Part shown: positions 43,438 through 53,122 of the stretch, piece by piece
Layout: each line of letters starts with the position of its first letter
Position numbering within the stretch: position 1 is the stretch's first letter
Origin: Clostridium fessum
GTDB taxonomy: Bacteria > Bacillota > Clostridia > Lachnospirales > Lachnospiraceae
NCBI RefSeq assembly: GCF_003024715.1
Contig: NZ_PYLO01000005.1
Span: 1 to 64,000, forward strand
Length of the DNA: 64,000 nucleotides
Direction of reading: 5' to 3'
Program-made: the position numbers and the translations under genes
Notes under the pieces: model-generated
Databases searched by the model: none
Told to the model about the DNA's origin: nothing
Seen by the model: the letters and a program-made list of their open reading frames with translations, nothing else

Positions 43438-45090
43438 TCATACTTTAAAACAGCTTCCGCCGATAAATTCGCGCACAATCGAATTGTGCGGCACCTGTTC
43501 GCTGCTGACACCCAGAAAATAATCGAGAAATTTGAGCAGCCGCTTCGCCTCGTTGTACTCCGCCGAATCACGCGGAACACTATATAAGATCGGCTCCGCA
43601 TACTGTTTGAGCACCGAAAGCTCATATAAAAACGCAGAGTTGAACATCGCATCCGCCTCTTCCTGATACGGGAAAATATTCCGCTCCTCGCCCCGGCGTA
43701 CGGAATCCCACATCCGGATCGTGTCCTGTGCCGACGCTCCGCGCGTTCTCGCATCGCGGACCATCCGCCGGATCAGACGTCCGTCCGTCGTCGGAACGCG
43801 GTTGTGATCGTCGATATTTAACTGGGTCAGCGCACTGATATAAATCTTAAATTTCTTATCACGCGGCAGTGAATACGACAAATCATCATTCAAACAGTGA
43901 ATTCCCTCGATGACCAAAATATCCTCCGCCCCAAGCTGCAGAAAATCGCCCTTATATTCGCGCTCGCCCTTGACAAAGTTGTAAACCGGCAGCTCCACGC
44001 GTTTTCCCGCCAGAAGTGCTTCCATATCTTCATTAAACTGTTTCACATCGATGCAGTTTAACGCCTCATAATCGTAATTTCCGTTCTCATCCCGCGGACT
44101 GTCCACACGGTTGACAAAATAATTGTCCACCGCGATCGGATGCGGTTTCAATCCCAGCGCACCGAGCTGAATCGACAGACGGTGCGAAAATGTCGTTTTC
44201 CCCGAAGAGGACGGTCCCGCAATCATAACCAGCTTGCGTCCGCTCTCATGAATCTGCTCCGCGATATCTCCGATCTTCTTTTCCTGCAGCGCCTCCTGCA
44301 TCAGGATCAGGTCGTTCATGCGGCCCTGCGCGATCGTATCGTTGAGTGTTCCCACGTCAAATACACCGAGCTTGTGACCAAGCTTTTCTGCCTCCTGCTG
44401 GACATCAAACAATTTTTTCTGCGGATGGAACGGCTGAATCGCCTTCGGCTGCTTCTTGTTCGGCAGACGCAGGATAAATCCTTCCTCGTACATCTGTAAA
44501 TCAAAATATTTGAGATACCGGGTGCTCATGACCATATATCCGTAGAAATAGTCGTCATAATCGCCAAGCCGGTAAACATTGACCCGCGACGCCCGCCGGT
44601 AATTGAACAAACGCGCCTTGTCATACATGCCCTGCTCCTGGAAATGATCCATCGCCTCATCCGTATTTTCACTCCGTTTCTGCAGCGGCAGATCCTGCTC
44701 AGACAGGCGCTTCATCTCCGCTTTCACACGGTCTAAGAGCTCCTGGCTGAGTGTTACCCTGCCTTCCACCTCCACATACAGGCCATTTTCAACAGAAAAG
44801 CAGACCGTGATATTTTTCACATTTTCCCTGCCTGCCACATTCTGAAAGGCTTTCATCATCAGAAAGACGGCACTTCTCTGATATGCCAGATAGCCAGCCG
44901 TATCTGCCGCTGTGATAAATTCCATCTGGCAGTCCTTCTGCAGTGTTTTATGCAGCTCCCGCAGCCGTCCATTTACCGAGACCAGAAGAATATCATTCTC
45001 GTAATTCTTCTGATATTCCTCCGCAATCTCCGCATAGGCGGTTCCCTGCGGATATGTTTTTATCTCACTCCCAATCCGTACTTCCGGCAT
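43438..45090 (-). CDS. Nucleoside kinase with N-terminal TGS-like domain
   Basis: The 550-residue protein starts with a TGS/threonyl-tRNA-synthetase-like region (YPQGTAYAEIAEEYQKNYEN and VSVNGRLRELHKTL). A second domain follows (residues about 160-260, NYRRASRVNVYRLGDYDDYF). A uridine-kinase-like P-loop domain completes it, with Walker A IAGPSSSGKTTFSHRL, the substrate region HPIAVDNYFVNR and ILVIEGIHCLND. This fusion is widespread in Clostridia, and its exact nucleoside is not known from sequence. The start MPEVRIGSEIKTY is supported. It is followed downstream by rnpB and lies just after nif3. Confidence 0.88.
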   Translation of the reverse strand: MPEVRIGSEIKTYPQGTAYAEIAEEYQKNYENDILLVSVNGRLRELHKTLQKDCQMEFITAADTAGYLAYQRSAVFLMMKAFQNVAGRENVKNITVCFSVENGLYVEVEGRVTLSQELLDRVKAEMKRLSEQDLPLQKRSENTDEAMDHFQEQGMYDKARLFNYRRASRVNVYRLGDYDDYFYGYMVMSTRYLKYFDLQMYEEGFILRLPNKKQPKAIQPFHPQKKLFDVQQEAEKLGHKLGVFDVGTLNDTIAQGRMNDLILMQEALQEKKIGDIAEQIHESGRKLVMIAGPSSSGKTTFSHRLSIQLGALGLKPHPIAVDNYFVNRVDSPRDENGNYDYEALNCIDVKQFNEDMEALLAGKRVELPVYNFVKGEREYKGDFLQLGAEDILVIEGIHCLNDDLSYSLPRDKKFKIYISALTQLNIDDHNRVPTTDGRLIRRMVRDARTRGASAQDTIRMWDSVRRGEERNIFPYQEEADAMFNSAFLYELSVLKQYAEPILYSVPRDSAEYNEAKRLLKFLDYFLGVSSEQVPHNSIVREFIGGSCFKV

Positions 45091-45102
45091 GTAATCCCCT
45101 CC

Positions 45103-45903
45103 CTAAACAATCTGGATTGGAAACGCCGGTTTCTCCCGCACAACCTTCACGGCGTCTCCCAGCTTCCCCATCAGATATTTCTCCATAAATTCAGTAAAAA
45201 TGTGTTCAATTCCATAATGTCCAGCGTCGATGACCGCCATGCCCTGTGCAACCGCGTCGATTCCTTCATGGTGGCTGATATCTCCTGTGATATAAACCTG
45301 CGCCCCGGCTGCCAGCGCCTCTCCCATCGTGCTTCCGCCCGCACCCGGGCAGACCGCCGCTTTCTGAATCACTGCCTCACCGTCCAGCTTACCGAATACC
45401 GCCGCATACGGCAGGCCAAATGCCTCCTTGACCCGCTCGGCAGCTGCCTGCAGCGTCATCGGCTGTTCGAATCGTCCAGTGCATCCGATTCCGTAGGAAG
45501 TGCCGTCCCCGGTCTCTCCCATTTTCTCTAAAACCTCACAATCCGTCAGTCCCAGCTTCTTTGCCGCCAGATCTGCCATGCAGCCCGGCGCCGCGTCAAA
45601 ATTGGTGTGCATCGCATAGTAGGAAATATCATCCTGAATCATCCGCAGGACTCTTCTGCCGATGAAATTCTGATCGGACACCTGCTTGATTCCTTTGAAA
45701 ATAAGCGGATGGTGCGTCAAAATCATATCCGCCCCCGCCTGCTCTGCCTGCTCAATCACAGAATCGGTGGCGTCCACCGCCAGAAAGATCGTCTTCACTT
45801 CCTTCCCGCTGCGCCCCGCTAAAAGCCCCGGATTGTCCCAGTCACATGCCATGCTGCGCGGCGAAAGTGTTTCCAGGATCTTGATAATCTCACTGCATTT
45901 CAT
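45103..45903 (-). CDS. Nif3-like dinuclear metal centre protein
   Basis: The 266-residue product belongs to the Nif3/YqfO family of toroidal hexamers with a two-metal site. Motifs include CDWDNPGLLAG, ADMILTHHPLIFKG, and near the end VYITGDISHHEGIDAVAQGM and IDAGHYGIEHIF, which supply the His and Asp/Glu ligands. A GTP cyclohydrolase-like role has been proposed for relatives but is not settled. Its start overlaps the trmK end by 14 bases, so it is co-translated in the rpoD operon. Confidence 0.93.
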   Translation of the reverse strand: MKCSEIIKILETLSPRSMACDWDNPGLLAGRSGKEVKTIFLAVDATDSVIEQAEQAGADMILTHHPLIFKGIKQVSDQNFIGRRVLRMIQDDISYYAMHTNFDAAPGCMADLAAKKLGLTDCEVLEKMGETGDGTSYGIGCTGRFEQPMTLQAAAERVKEAFGLPYAAVFGKLDGEAVIQKAAVCPGAGGSTMGEALAAGAQVYITGDISHHEGIDAVAQGMAVIDAGHYGIEHIFTEFMEKYLMGKLGDAVKVVREKPAFPIQIV

Positions 45904-46657
45904 GTCTCGTCTCCTCTATCAGCGCCAGATAGGCGGTCAGTTCGTTGATGCGCGCTCCACGGCGGCTGATCGCCGTCTCTCCCGCTTCACTGGCTTCTAA
46001 AGTTCTCTTCTTGTTCTGGGCATCATTTTCTGTCAGCCCTGCCAGCACCTGCCGCGTCATCTTCTCTTCTTTCTCCAGATACGCAAGCAGCACCGGATCT
46101 TTCTTCCGGATCAAATCGGCTCCAAAACGGTAATCCTGCTCTCTCCCCGGCCGCATCGTGCCTCGCGCCGCTTCTATCACTATGTAATATTTTCCCTCGT
46201 CCGTCAGCATCGCTTCCCGGAGAATCGAAAATCCCTGTTTTTCCAGAAAATGACGCACTTCGTCCTGCTCCGACTGCGGCGACAGAATCAGGCGTTCTTT
46301 TCCCTCGCTCCAATTCTCCCACACATGGCGTCCCTGTTCCAGAATCCGGCAGGTCAGTTTTCCGCCCATTCCTGCGATCACAACTGTGTCTGCCTCGCCT
46401 GCCTTCAATTTTGCCAGTCCGTCTGACAGGCGCAGTTCAATTTTCCCGGAAAGCCCCACCTCTTCCACGTGTTCTTCCGCCCGCTCCAGCGGGCCTTTCC
46501 GCACATCCATCGCCAATGCCGACGGGCACACGCCCTTCTGCACCAGCCAGATCGGCACATAACCGTGATCGGTGCCGATATCTGCCACCCGGCTGCCCGG
46601 CTGTACAAAAGAAGCGATCCGTTCCAGACGCTTCGAGAGTTTTACTTCTGTCCGCAT
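45890..46657 (-). CDS. trmK: tRNA (adenine-22-N1)-methyltransferase
   Basis: TrmK methylates A22 in the D-loop of certain tRNAs with SAM. The 255-residue protein shows motif I VADIGTDHGYVPIWL, DVRKGPLERAEEHVE, ADTVVIAGMGGKL and LILSPQSEQDEVRHFL, all conserved in TrmK. Placement between rpoD and nif3 is the usual Gram-positive arrangement. The ATG at 46657 is preceded by ACACAGGAGAATAAATC. Confidence 0.94.
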   Translation of the reverse strand: MRTEVKLSKRLERIASFVQPGSRVADIGTDHGYVPIWLVQKGVCPSALAMDVRKGPLERAEEHVEEVGLSGKIELRLSDGLAKLKAGEADTVVIAGMGGKLTCRILEQGRHVWENWSEGKERLILSPQSEQDEVRHFLEKQGFSILREAMLTDEGKYYIVIEAARGTMRPGREQDYRFGADLIRKKDPVLLAYLEKEEKMTRQVLAGLTENDAQNKKRTLEASEAGETAISRRGARINELTAYLALIEETRHEMQ

Positions 46658-46700
46658 GATTTATTCTCCTGTGTTCTACTTTTTATTTCTTCTTTCCAGA

Positions 46701-47813
46701 TCATTCATCCAGATAATCCTTCAATTTTTTGCTCCGGCTCGGATGGCGCAGCTTCCGCAGCGCTTTCGCCTCGATCTGGCGGATCCGCTCGCGGGTGACA
46801 TTGAACTGCCGTCCTACCTCTTCGAGCGTGCGCGGTCTGCCGTCGTCCAGGCCAAAGCGCAGACGCAGCACCTTCTGCTCCCGCTCGGTCAGCGTATCGA
46901 GCACTTCCATGAGCTGTTCATGCAGCAATGTATAGGTTGCCGCATCGACCGGAACCTGCACATGATCGTCCTGAATGAAATCGCCCAGATGACTGTCTTC
47001 CTCCTCGCCGATCGGTGTCTCCAAGGAAACCGGATCCTGTGAAATCTTCATGATCTCCCGCACACGCTCAACCGGCATCTCCATCTTTTCCGCGATCTCC
47101 TCCGGGGTAGGTTCCCGTCCAAGTTCCTGTAAAAGCTGTCTGGAAGTCCGGATCAGACGATTGATCGTCTCCACCATGTGAACCGGAATCCGGATCGTCC
47201 GCGCCTGATCCGCGATCGCGCGCGTGATCGCCTGACGGATCCACCAGGTTGCATAGGTGCTGAACTTAAATCCTTTTGAATAATCATATTTTTCAACCGC
47301 CTTGATAAGACCCAGATTTCCTTCCTGAATCAGGTCAAGGAACTGCATACCTCTGCCGACATAGCGCTTCGCAATGCTGACAACCAGGCGCAGATTCGCC
47401 TCCGCCAGACGTTTTCTGGCATTTTCATCTCCCAGCTCCATCCGCTTCGCCAGTTCAATTTCCTCTTCCGGGGAAAGCAGCGGCACTTTTCCGATCTCTT
47501 TCAGATACATCCGGACTGGATCATCGAGGCTGACGCCATCCGGGATGCTGAGATCCAGGTTGTCCACGTCGATCGGCTCCTCCTCGCCGTCTTCAAAAAG
47601 TTCTGGCTCCATGTCCTCATCGTCATCCATCCGGAGAACGTCTACATGATGATTTTCCAGAAAATCATAGATCTGATCGAGCTGTTCCGGGCTCAGTATC
47701 TCACCATGGAAATAATTCAATATTTCTTTATTGTCCAGTACATTTTTCTTTGTTTTTGCCAATTCCAGAAGCTGTGTGAGTTTTTCTTCAAATGTAACTT
47801 TTTTCTCTTCCAT
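46701..47813 (-). CDS. rpoD: Primary RNA polymerase sigma factor (SigA/RpoD)
   Basis: The 370-residue housekeeping sigma factor shows region 1.2 ([20 protein letters not shown]), the region 2 core ([20 protein letters not shown] and [20 protein letters not shown]), region 3 ([20 protein letters not shown]) and the region 4 helix-turn-helix ([20 protein letters not shown]). Region 1.1 is short, as in Firmicutes. It follows dnaG in the classic dnaG-rpoD arrangement, with a composite repeat in the gap. Confidence 0.98.
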   Translation of the reverse strand: MEEKKVTFEEKLTQLLELAKTKKNVLDNKEILNYFHGEILSPEQLDQIYDFLENHHVDVLRMDDDEDMEPELFEDGEEEPIDVDNLDLSIPDGVSLDDPVRMYLKEIGKVPLLSPEEEIELAKRMELGDENARKRLAEANLRLVVSIAKRYVGRGMQFLDLIQEGNLGLIKAVEKYDYSKGFKFSTYATWWIRQAITRAIADQARTIRIPVHMVETINRLIRTSRQLLQELGREPTPEEIAEKMEMPVERVREIMKISQDPVSLETPIGEEEDSHLGDFIQDDHVQVPVDAATYTLLHEQLMEVLDTLTEREQKVLRLRFGLDDGRPRTLEEVGRQFNVTRERIRQIEAKALRKLRHPSRSKKLKDYLDE

Positions 47814-47863
47814 AGTTCGTCCTTCCTTCCATCCTCAGAACCTGCCCGACCATTTCCAATTTT

Positions 47864-47994
47864 GTTACTGAACACGCATACGTGTCCAGTAACGGAATTT
47901 GCCGTGGCTTCGCATTTCAATACGGCAAATTCCTGCTGCCACCACGTTTTCTTACGGCACTTTCGGTTCCAAAAGTGCCTACCCGTGTACAGTA
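47864..47994. repeat. Composite palindromic element between dnaG and rpoD
   Basis: It starts with dispersed palindrome A (GTTACTG...CACGCATACGTG...CAGTAAC, 47864-47893). A perfect inner inverted repeat follows (GGAATTTGCCGT with ACGGCAAATTCC), and it ends with CGTGTACAGTAAC, mirroring the left end. The sequence TTCCAAAAGTGCCTACCC (47967-47984) recurs at 41491-41508. Confidence 0.7.
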
Positions 47995-48017
47995 ACCCAA
48001 TTTTTCCCAATCCGCAA

Positions 48018-49931
48018 TCACTCCAACGTAATTACGAGCGAAGGCAATCCCGCCTGTTCCCGTATGAGCCGCTGCAGCTCATTCAAATCCGACGCCCGCC
48101 GGATCTGATCGTCGAGGCTGTTCTTCTTGATCCGGCGCACCGTCTCCGCAAATGCCTTTTTCTGCTCCTCATTGTTTAAGGATTCTTCCAGACTTGCATT
48201 GAAAAGCGCCGCGACTTCTTTATAATTGCCCTCGTCGTCGATAAAGCGGTTCAAAATCGCCGCCGGATTGACATTTCCAGCTTCCAGACCCTCAAATACA
48301 GCTTTTGCTGCTTCTTTATAAAGTGGTTTTACAAAATCCTCCGGTCCGATGATGTCCTTGATCCGGGCATACAGCGATGGTTCTTCAATCAGCCATGTAA
48401 GAAGCAGGCGTTCTGAACGGCGGATGCCCTCGTCCTTCTCCTTCTTCCTGCCCACCGGTCTCACCGCCGGTCCCGTATTTCCCGGAAACTCTGCATTTCC
48501 AGCACCGCGGTTTTCCGCCATTGCCCCGGCACTGCCGACGCTTCCGCCTACCTCCCTGTTTTGTACCGCACCAGTCGTATTTCCGGTTCTATATGAATCA
48601 CCATAGCGACCCGCATATCCGCCTGCTGCCGTCTCCCCGACGCCATACCGGCTTCCGAGCTGGTTGACCAGCCGCCGCAGATCTTCATAATTGATAAAGT
48701 ATTCCCGCGAAACCGCCTGTATATAATTATCCCGCTCCAGCGCCTCGCCAAATTCAAGCAGCTTGCGCGCCGTCTGATTGTAAAATGCCGTCTTCTGCTC
48801 CGGATCTTCCATATCAAAGCCGGCTTTCAGCACATCGATCTCATAGAGAAAGCTGTTTCTAGCCGTCTCGATCCGCTTTTCAAACTCCTCTGCTCCCAGA
48901 TTTTTCATAAATTCATCCGGATCCTTATACGGACGCATATTCAGTACCTTGGTTGAAATTCCTGCCCGCTTGAGGATCGGAATCGCCCGCAGCGCCGCCT
49001 TGACGCCCGCGCCATCGCTGTCGTAGGTCAGAATGACCTGATCCGTATACCGCTTCAGAAGCGCCGCGTGCTGCTCGGTCAGCGCCGTTCCCAGCGATGC
49101 GACCGCGTTCGTATAACCCGCCTGGTGCATGGAAATCACATCCATGTAGCCCTCGCAGAGCATCATATATTTCTTTCTCGAAGTACGCGCGTAATTAAGT
49201 CCGTATAGATTCCGGCTTTTGTCAAACAGCATCGTCTCCGGTGAGTTTAAGTATTTCGGTTCCCCGTCCCCGAGGACACGTCCGCCAAACCCGATCACCC
49301 GGCTGTTGACATCCATGATCGGAAACATGACACGGTTCCAGAACTTGTCCCTGGCGCCGCGCTCCTCGATCGTCACCAGCCCCGTATCCTTTAAAAGCTC
49401 GTCCTCATAGCCCTTGCTTTTCAGATACCGGTACAGATCGTCGCTGATTTTATTGGAAAATCCCAGTCCGAACCGCCGGATCGTCTCATCCGTCAGCTTC
49501 CGCTTTACCAGATAATCATATCCTATCTTTCCCTGCGGCTGCTTGAGCTGGTAATAAAAATAATTGGCTGCCAGCTTATTGATCTCCAGAAGCGCCGCCT
49601 TGCGGTCCGCCTTCGCCTTTGCCTCTTTAGAATATTCCATCTTCGGCAGTTTCACGCCCGAACGGTCCGCCAGCATCTCAACCGCCTCGCGGAATGAATA
49701 ATTTTCATATTCCATCACAAACGTAATCACATTGCCGCTGACACCGCAGCCAAAGCAGTGGTACATCTGCTTGGACGGCGACACCGAAAAGGATGGCGAT
49801 TTCTCATGATGAAACGGGCAGAGTCCAAACAGGTTGCTTCCCTTCTTCTGCAGCTTCACGTATCCGGAAATCACATCCACAATGTCGCTACGCATTCTGA
49901 CTTCCTCGATTACCTCTTCCGGATAATACAT
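48018..49931 (-). CDS. dnaG: DNA primase
   Basis: DnaG makes RNA primers for replication. The 637-residue protein has the N-terminal CHC2 zinc motif (CPFHHEKSPSFSV ... YHCFGCG), the RNA polymerase domain (PIMDVNSRVIGFGGRVLGDG), the Toprim block (LCEGYMDVISMHQAG, LTYDSDGAGVKAA) and a C-terminal helicase-binding region after a Gly/Arg/Ala-rich linker near residues 440-490. The ATG at 49931 follows AAGGAGGAAGAA. It starts ten bases after dgt ends. Confidence 0.97.
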   Translation of the reverse strand: MYYPEEVIEEVRMRSDIVDVISGYVKLQKKGSNLFGLCPFHHEKSPSFSVSPSKQMYHCFGCGVSGNVITFVMEYENYSFREAVEMLADRSGVKLPKMEYSKEAKAKADRKAALLEINKLAANYFYYQLKQPQGKIGYDYLVKRKLTDETIRRFGLGFSNKISDDLYRYLKSKGYEDELLKDTGLVTIEERGARDKFWNRVMFPIMDVNSRVIGFGGRVLGDGEPKYLNSPETMLFDKSRNLYGLNYARTSRKKYMMLCEGYMDVISMHQAGYTNAVASLGTALTEQHAALLKRYTDQVILTYDSDGAGVKAALRAIPILKRAGISTKVLNMRPYKDPDEFMKNLGAEEFEKRIETARNSFLYEIDVLKAGFDMEDPEQKTAFYNQTARKLLEFGEALERDNYIQAVSREYFINYEDLRRLVNQLGSRYGVGETAAGGYAGRYGDSYRTGNTTGAVQNREVGGSVGSAGAMAENRGAGNAEFPGNTGPAVRPVGRKKEKDEGIRRSERLLLTWLIEEPSLYARIKDIIGPEDFVKPLYKEAAKAVFEGLEAGNVNPAAILNRFIDDEGNYKEVAALFNASLEESLNNEEQKKAFAETVRRIKKNSLDDQIRRASDLNELQRLIREQAGLPSLVITLE

Positions 49932-49941
49932 TTCTTCCTCC

Positions 49942-50949
49942 TTATACGCTCCAGGCTTTCGGAATAAACAATTCCTTAAACCGGTCAATCGCGTAAATAT
50001 CTGTCATACCCGCGATATAATCGCATACCGCGCGCTCTTTCGTCTCATTTCTCATCTCCATAATCCGGTGGGATTCTTCCGGAAGTTCCTCCGGATGCGC
50101 CATATAATATCCATACAGCATCTCGATCATCTGCTGTGCGCGCCCTTCCTCCGCTTTCGCAATCCCGTCATGGTAGACATGGTCAAACATCCAGCGGCGC
50201 AGCCCGTGCATCGCCTCCTCGCGTTCCGGTGACATCGCCACCTCCGGCTTGTCCTGGCTGTGCTCGATGATGTCGTGGATCATGATATTCAGCCGCTCAT
50301 GCACACTGTTTCCCAGAATGTCCGTGTACTCCCGCGGCAAATCCTCTTCCTTCATGATCTTTCCCCGGATCGCATCATCTATATCATGGTTTATGTAGGC
50401 AATTTTATCTGAAAGCCGCACAACATTCCCTTCCAGCGTCGCCGGATGACCGCTCGTCCGGTGGTTCAGGATCCCGTTGCGAACCTCCCAGGTCAGGTTC
50501 AGCCCCTGCCCCTTCTGCTCCAGCACCTCCACAATGCGGACACTCTGCTGATAATGCGCGAACCCCTCGCTGCAGAGCCGGTTGAGCACCGCCTCCCCCG
50601 AATGACCAAACGGCGTATGTCCCAGATCGTGCCCCAGCGCGATCGCCTCCGCCAGAGACTCATTCAGCCGCAGCGCTTTCGCGATCGTGCGCGCTATCTG
50701 CGATACTTCCAGCGTGTGCGTCAGGCGCGTCCGGTAATGGTCGCCCTCCGGCGCCAGAAAAACCTGCGTTTTCTGTTTCAGACGCCGGAACGATTTGCTG
50801 TGCAGAATACGGTCGCGATCGCGCTGATACTCTGGCCGGATGTCGCAGAGCGGTTCTTTCCGCTCCCGTCCCCGTGTATTCGCACTCAGCGACGCATACG
50901 GACTCAGGGTTTCCTGTTCCCATTTTTCGATCGTTTCTCTGATATTCAT
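49942..50949 (-). CDS. dgt: Deoxyguanosinetriphosphate triphosphohydrolase-like HD protein
   Basis: The 335-residue protein has the HD-domain metal site: HYRTRLTHTLEVSQIARTIA (His), GHDLGHTPFGHSGE (His-Asp) and DKIAYINHDIDDAIRG (Asp). It removes triphosphate from dGTP or other dNTPs and helps balance nucleotide pools. It is the first gene of the dgt-dnaG-rpoD-trmK-nif3 cluster, an arrangement common in Clostridia. A plausible promoter (TTACAA and TAAGAT) lies about 60 bases upstream. Confidence 0.93.
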   Translation of the reverse strand: MNIRETIEKWEQETLSPYASLSANTRGRERKEPLCDIRPEYQRDRDRILHSKSFRRLKQKTQVFLAPEGDHYRTRLTHTLEVSQIARTIAKALRLNESLAEAIALGHDLGHTPFGHSGEAVLNRLCSEGFAHYQQSVRIVEVLEQKGQGLNLTWEVRNGILNHRTSGHPATLEGNVVRLSDKIAYINHDIDDAIRGKIMKEEDLPREYTDILGNSVHERLNIMIHDIIEHSQDKPEVAMSPEREEAMHGLRRWMFDHVYHDGIAKAEEGRAQQMIEMLYGYYMAHPEELPEESHRIMEMRNETKERAVCDYIAGMTDIYAIDRFKELFIPKAWSV

Positions 50950-51006
50950 CCAGATCCCACCTTTATTCAGAATAATTTACGGAATAAATTCGAAAGTTCG
51001 CCCATT

Positions 51007-51034
51007 ATCTTATAATAATATCATATTTTTGTAA
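51007..51034 (-). promoter_or_regulatory. Possible promoter of the dgt-dnaG-rpoD cluster
   Basis: On the minus strand TTACAA and TAAGAT are spaced 16 bases apart, about 58 bases upstream of the dgt ATG. Confidence 0.45.
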
Positions 51035-51155
51035 TTTGGGACAGAGGTTTTCCATGGATTTTTGATCTTTTTCTATTTTCTTTTTTTATTTTATGTGGAA
51101 AGAAGGGGAATTATGACTACTTATTTCCATCTATTGAACAAAGGGGCTTAGAATG

Positions 51156-51200
51156 AAAAAGAGAAAACATCTGTTCTTTTGAATACAGACATCCTCTCTT
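51156..51200 (-). terminator. cstA terminator
   Basis: A 15-pair stem (with several G-U pairs) is formed on the minus strand by AGAGAGGATGTCTGT and ACAGATGTTTTCTCT, followed by TTTTTC, about 75 bases after the cstA stop. The rest of the 324-base gap up to the dgt start shows only the dgt promoter. Confidence 0.65.
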
Positions 51201-51273
51201 TACTATCATACATACAAAACGTAACGGCTGTCCCTGATGGACCTCATCTACATTTTATTTTCACTTATTATTT

Positions 51274-52956
51274 TTACTTATCCGCTTTTTCAAGCAGTTT
51301 CTTGATACCCTGAATTGCTACTAATACACCCAGGATTAACAGCAGCACTGCAAATACAAGCTGCAGTGTATTTCCCAGATCCAGACCGGTCGTCATAAAT
51401 GCGTTTGTGAGCTTTATGATGGTCATGCTCAGTGCAGTAAAGGTAACTGCCATCATGAACAGCATCGGCACCCAGAGCATCCAGCCCTGACGCTTGGTTT
51501 TCTTTAAGAATACTGCACAAGCTACAAGAGCAAGTACCGATAACAGCTGGTTTGCAGAACCGAATAACGGCCAGATCTCTGCATAGCCGACCTTGGTAAG
51601 CAGGTACGCGAGTACCAGTGTGATGATGGTTGCAAAATATTTATTGGTTACTACCTTTACAAACGGGCTCATATTTTCCTCGTCTGTGTCCGAATCCATG
51701 AAAAATTCCTGGAACGACAGACGTCCTACCCGGGCAACCGAATCCAGGGAAGTCAGTGCAAATGCAGATACCGCCAGGTTGATTAATGTAAATACAAGCG
51801 AATGCGGCAGACCAACTACGGAAAGAAAATTTGCGATCGCGCCTGCAAAAATCTGTGGCTGGGTGGTAAGTCCCTGTGCTGCTGCCTCGCCATCTGCAAA
51901 GGAAGCAACTGCAATCAGTGCGATGATAGCAAGCATACTCTCCATCAGCATTGCGCCAAACGAAACTGGAAGCATGTTCTTTTCATTTTTGATCTGTTTA
52001 GATGCAGTACCGGAAGATACCAGAGAATGGAAACCGGAAACTGCGCCACAGGCAATCGTTACAAATAAAATCGGGAACATATACTGTCCATTTACATTAA
52101 AGCTTGTAAACGGTTTCAAATTACATGCCGGATTGGCCACAAATACACCGATAACTGCACCGACGATCATAAAGATCAGCAGATAGCTGTTCAGATAATC
52201 ACGCGGCTGAAGCAGCGCCCATACCGGAGCGACACTGGCAATCAGAATGTACACAAAGATAATAATATGCCAGGTTCCAAGATCGACATAGACCGGGAAA
52301 TTCAGTCCCAGCGCGATCGCTGCCACCAGTAATAAGATAGCGACGGCTGTGTTGATCCATTTGTTGAATTTGGTATATTTGAGGAAATATCCAAGTGCAA
52401 CTGCCTCGATGATAAATAACATAGAAGTAGTTGCAACGGCTCCATTTGCCGCTATCTTTGTGACAGCACCTGCCTCATCGACCGTAAATCCCTTAAATGT
52501 TCCCGCTACAACGTCTGCAAACGCTGCGACAACCAGAATACAGAACAGCCAGCAGAATAAAAGAAATAATTTCTTTCCTAATTTTCCAATGTACTCTTCG
52601 ATGATGTATCCGATTGTACGTCCCTTATTTTTGACAGACGCATACATGGATGCAAAATCCTGAACGGCGCCGAAAAATACGCCGCCGATTAAAATCCAAA
52701 GCAGGACCGGAAGCCAGCCAAAAATTGCCGCCTGGATCGGACCATTGATCGGACCCGCACCGGCGATCGACGCGAATTGATGACCAAACACAACGTTTGT
52801 ATCAGCCGGTACATAATCGACACCGTCCTCCATCTCATATGCCGGAGTTTTGGCATTCGGATCGATGCCCCACTTATTCTGGAGATAACGCCCGTACAGG
52901 AGGTATGCTCCTCCTAGAACAACGATGGCGATTATCATCATCATTACTCCACTCAT
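51274..52956 (-). CDS. cstA: Carbon starvation protein A (peptide/pyruvate transporter)
   Basis: The 560-residue polytopic protein has the CstA signature DTNVVFGHQFASIAGAGPIN, LIGGVFFGAVQDFASMYASV and SSGTASKQIKNE, with about 15 membrane helices. CstA proteins import pyruvate or peptides when carbon is limiting. The ATG at 52956 follows AAAGGAAAGAGGTTTAACT. A hairpin plus T-tract ends 28 bases upstream of the ATG within its leader, which suggests attenuation (separate entry). Confidence 0.95.
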   Translation of the reverse strand: MSGVMMMIIAIVVLGGAYLLYGRYLQNKWGIDPNAKTPAYEMEDGVDYVPADTNVVFGHQFASIAGAGPINGPIQAAIFGWLPVLLWILIGGVFFGAVQDFASMYASVKNKGRTIGYIIEEYIGKLGKKLFLLFCWLFCILVVAAFADVVAGTFKGFTVDEAGAVTKIAANGAVATTSMLFIIEAVALGYFLKYTKFNKWINTAVAILLLVAAIALGLNFPVYVDLGTWHIIIFVYILIASVAPVWALLQPRDYLNSYLLIFMIVGAVIGVFVANPACNLKPFTSFNVNGQYMFPILFVTIACGAVSGFHSLVSSGTASKQIKNEKNMLPVSFGAMLMESMLAIIALIAVASFADGEAAAQGLTTQPQIFAGAIANFLSVVGLPHSLVFTLINLAVSAFALTSLDSVARVGRLSFQEFFMDSDTDEENMSPFVKVVTNKYFATIITLVLAYLLTKVGYAEIWPLFGSANQLLSVLALVACAVFLKKTKRQGWMLWVPMLFMMAVTFTALSMTIIKLTNAFMTTGLDLGNTLQLVFAVLLLILGVLVAIQGIKKLLEKADK

Positions 52957-52984
52957 AGTTAAACCTCTTTCCTTTGTTTATTTA

Positions 52985-53037
52985 TAAAAAAACGCCTCTG
53001 CTATCCAGTCGGATAACAAAGGCAAATTTTCTATCCC
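52985..53037 (-). promoter_or_regulatory. Candidate attenuator in the cstA leader
   Basis: On the minus strand GCCTTTGTTATCC-GACT-GGATAGCAGAGGC is followed by GTTTTTTT. Just upstream, GGGATAG (53031-53037) can pair instead with GTTATCC, breaking the terminator stem. Mutually exclusive pairing before a coding start is the hallmark of transcription attenuation. The controlling signal is unknown. The leader also contains a 41-codon open frame that runs through the hairpin. Confidence 0.6.
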
Positions 53038-53122
53038 AACAGCCTTCCCGCTCCATCCAGTGACTCTCTGTATTTCCGTTCTTTTATGTCTTTCCATGCT
53101 CATTGCATTTTATATCATATAA

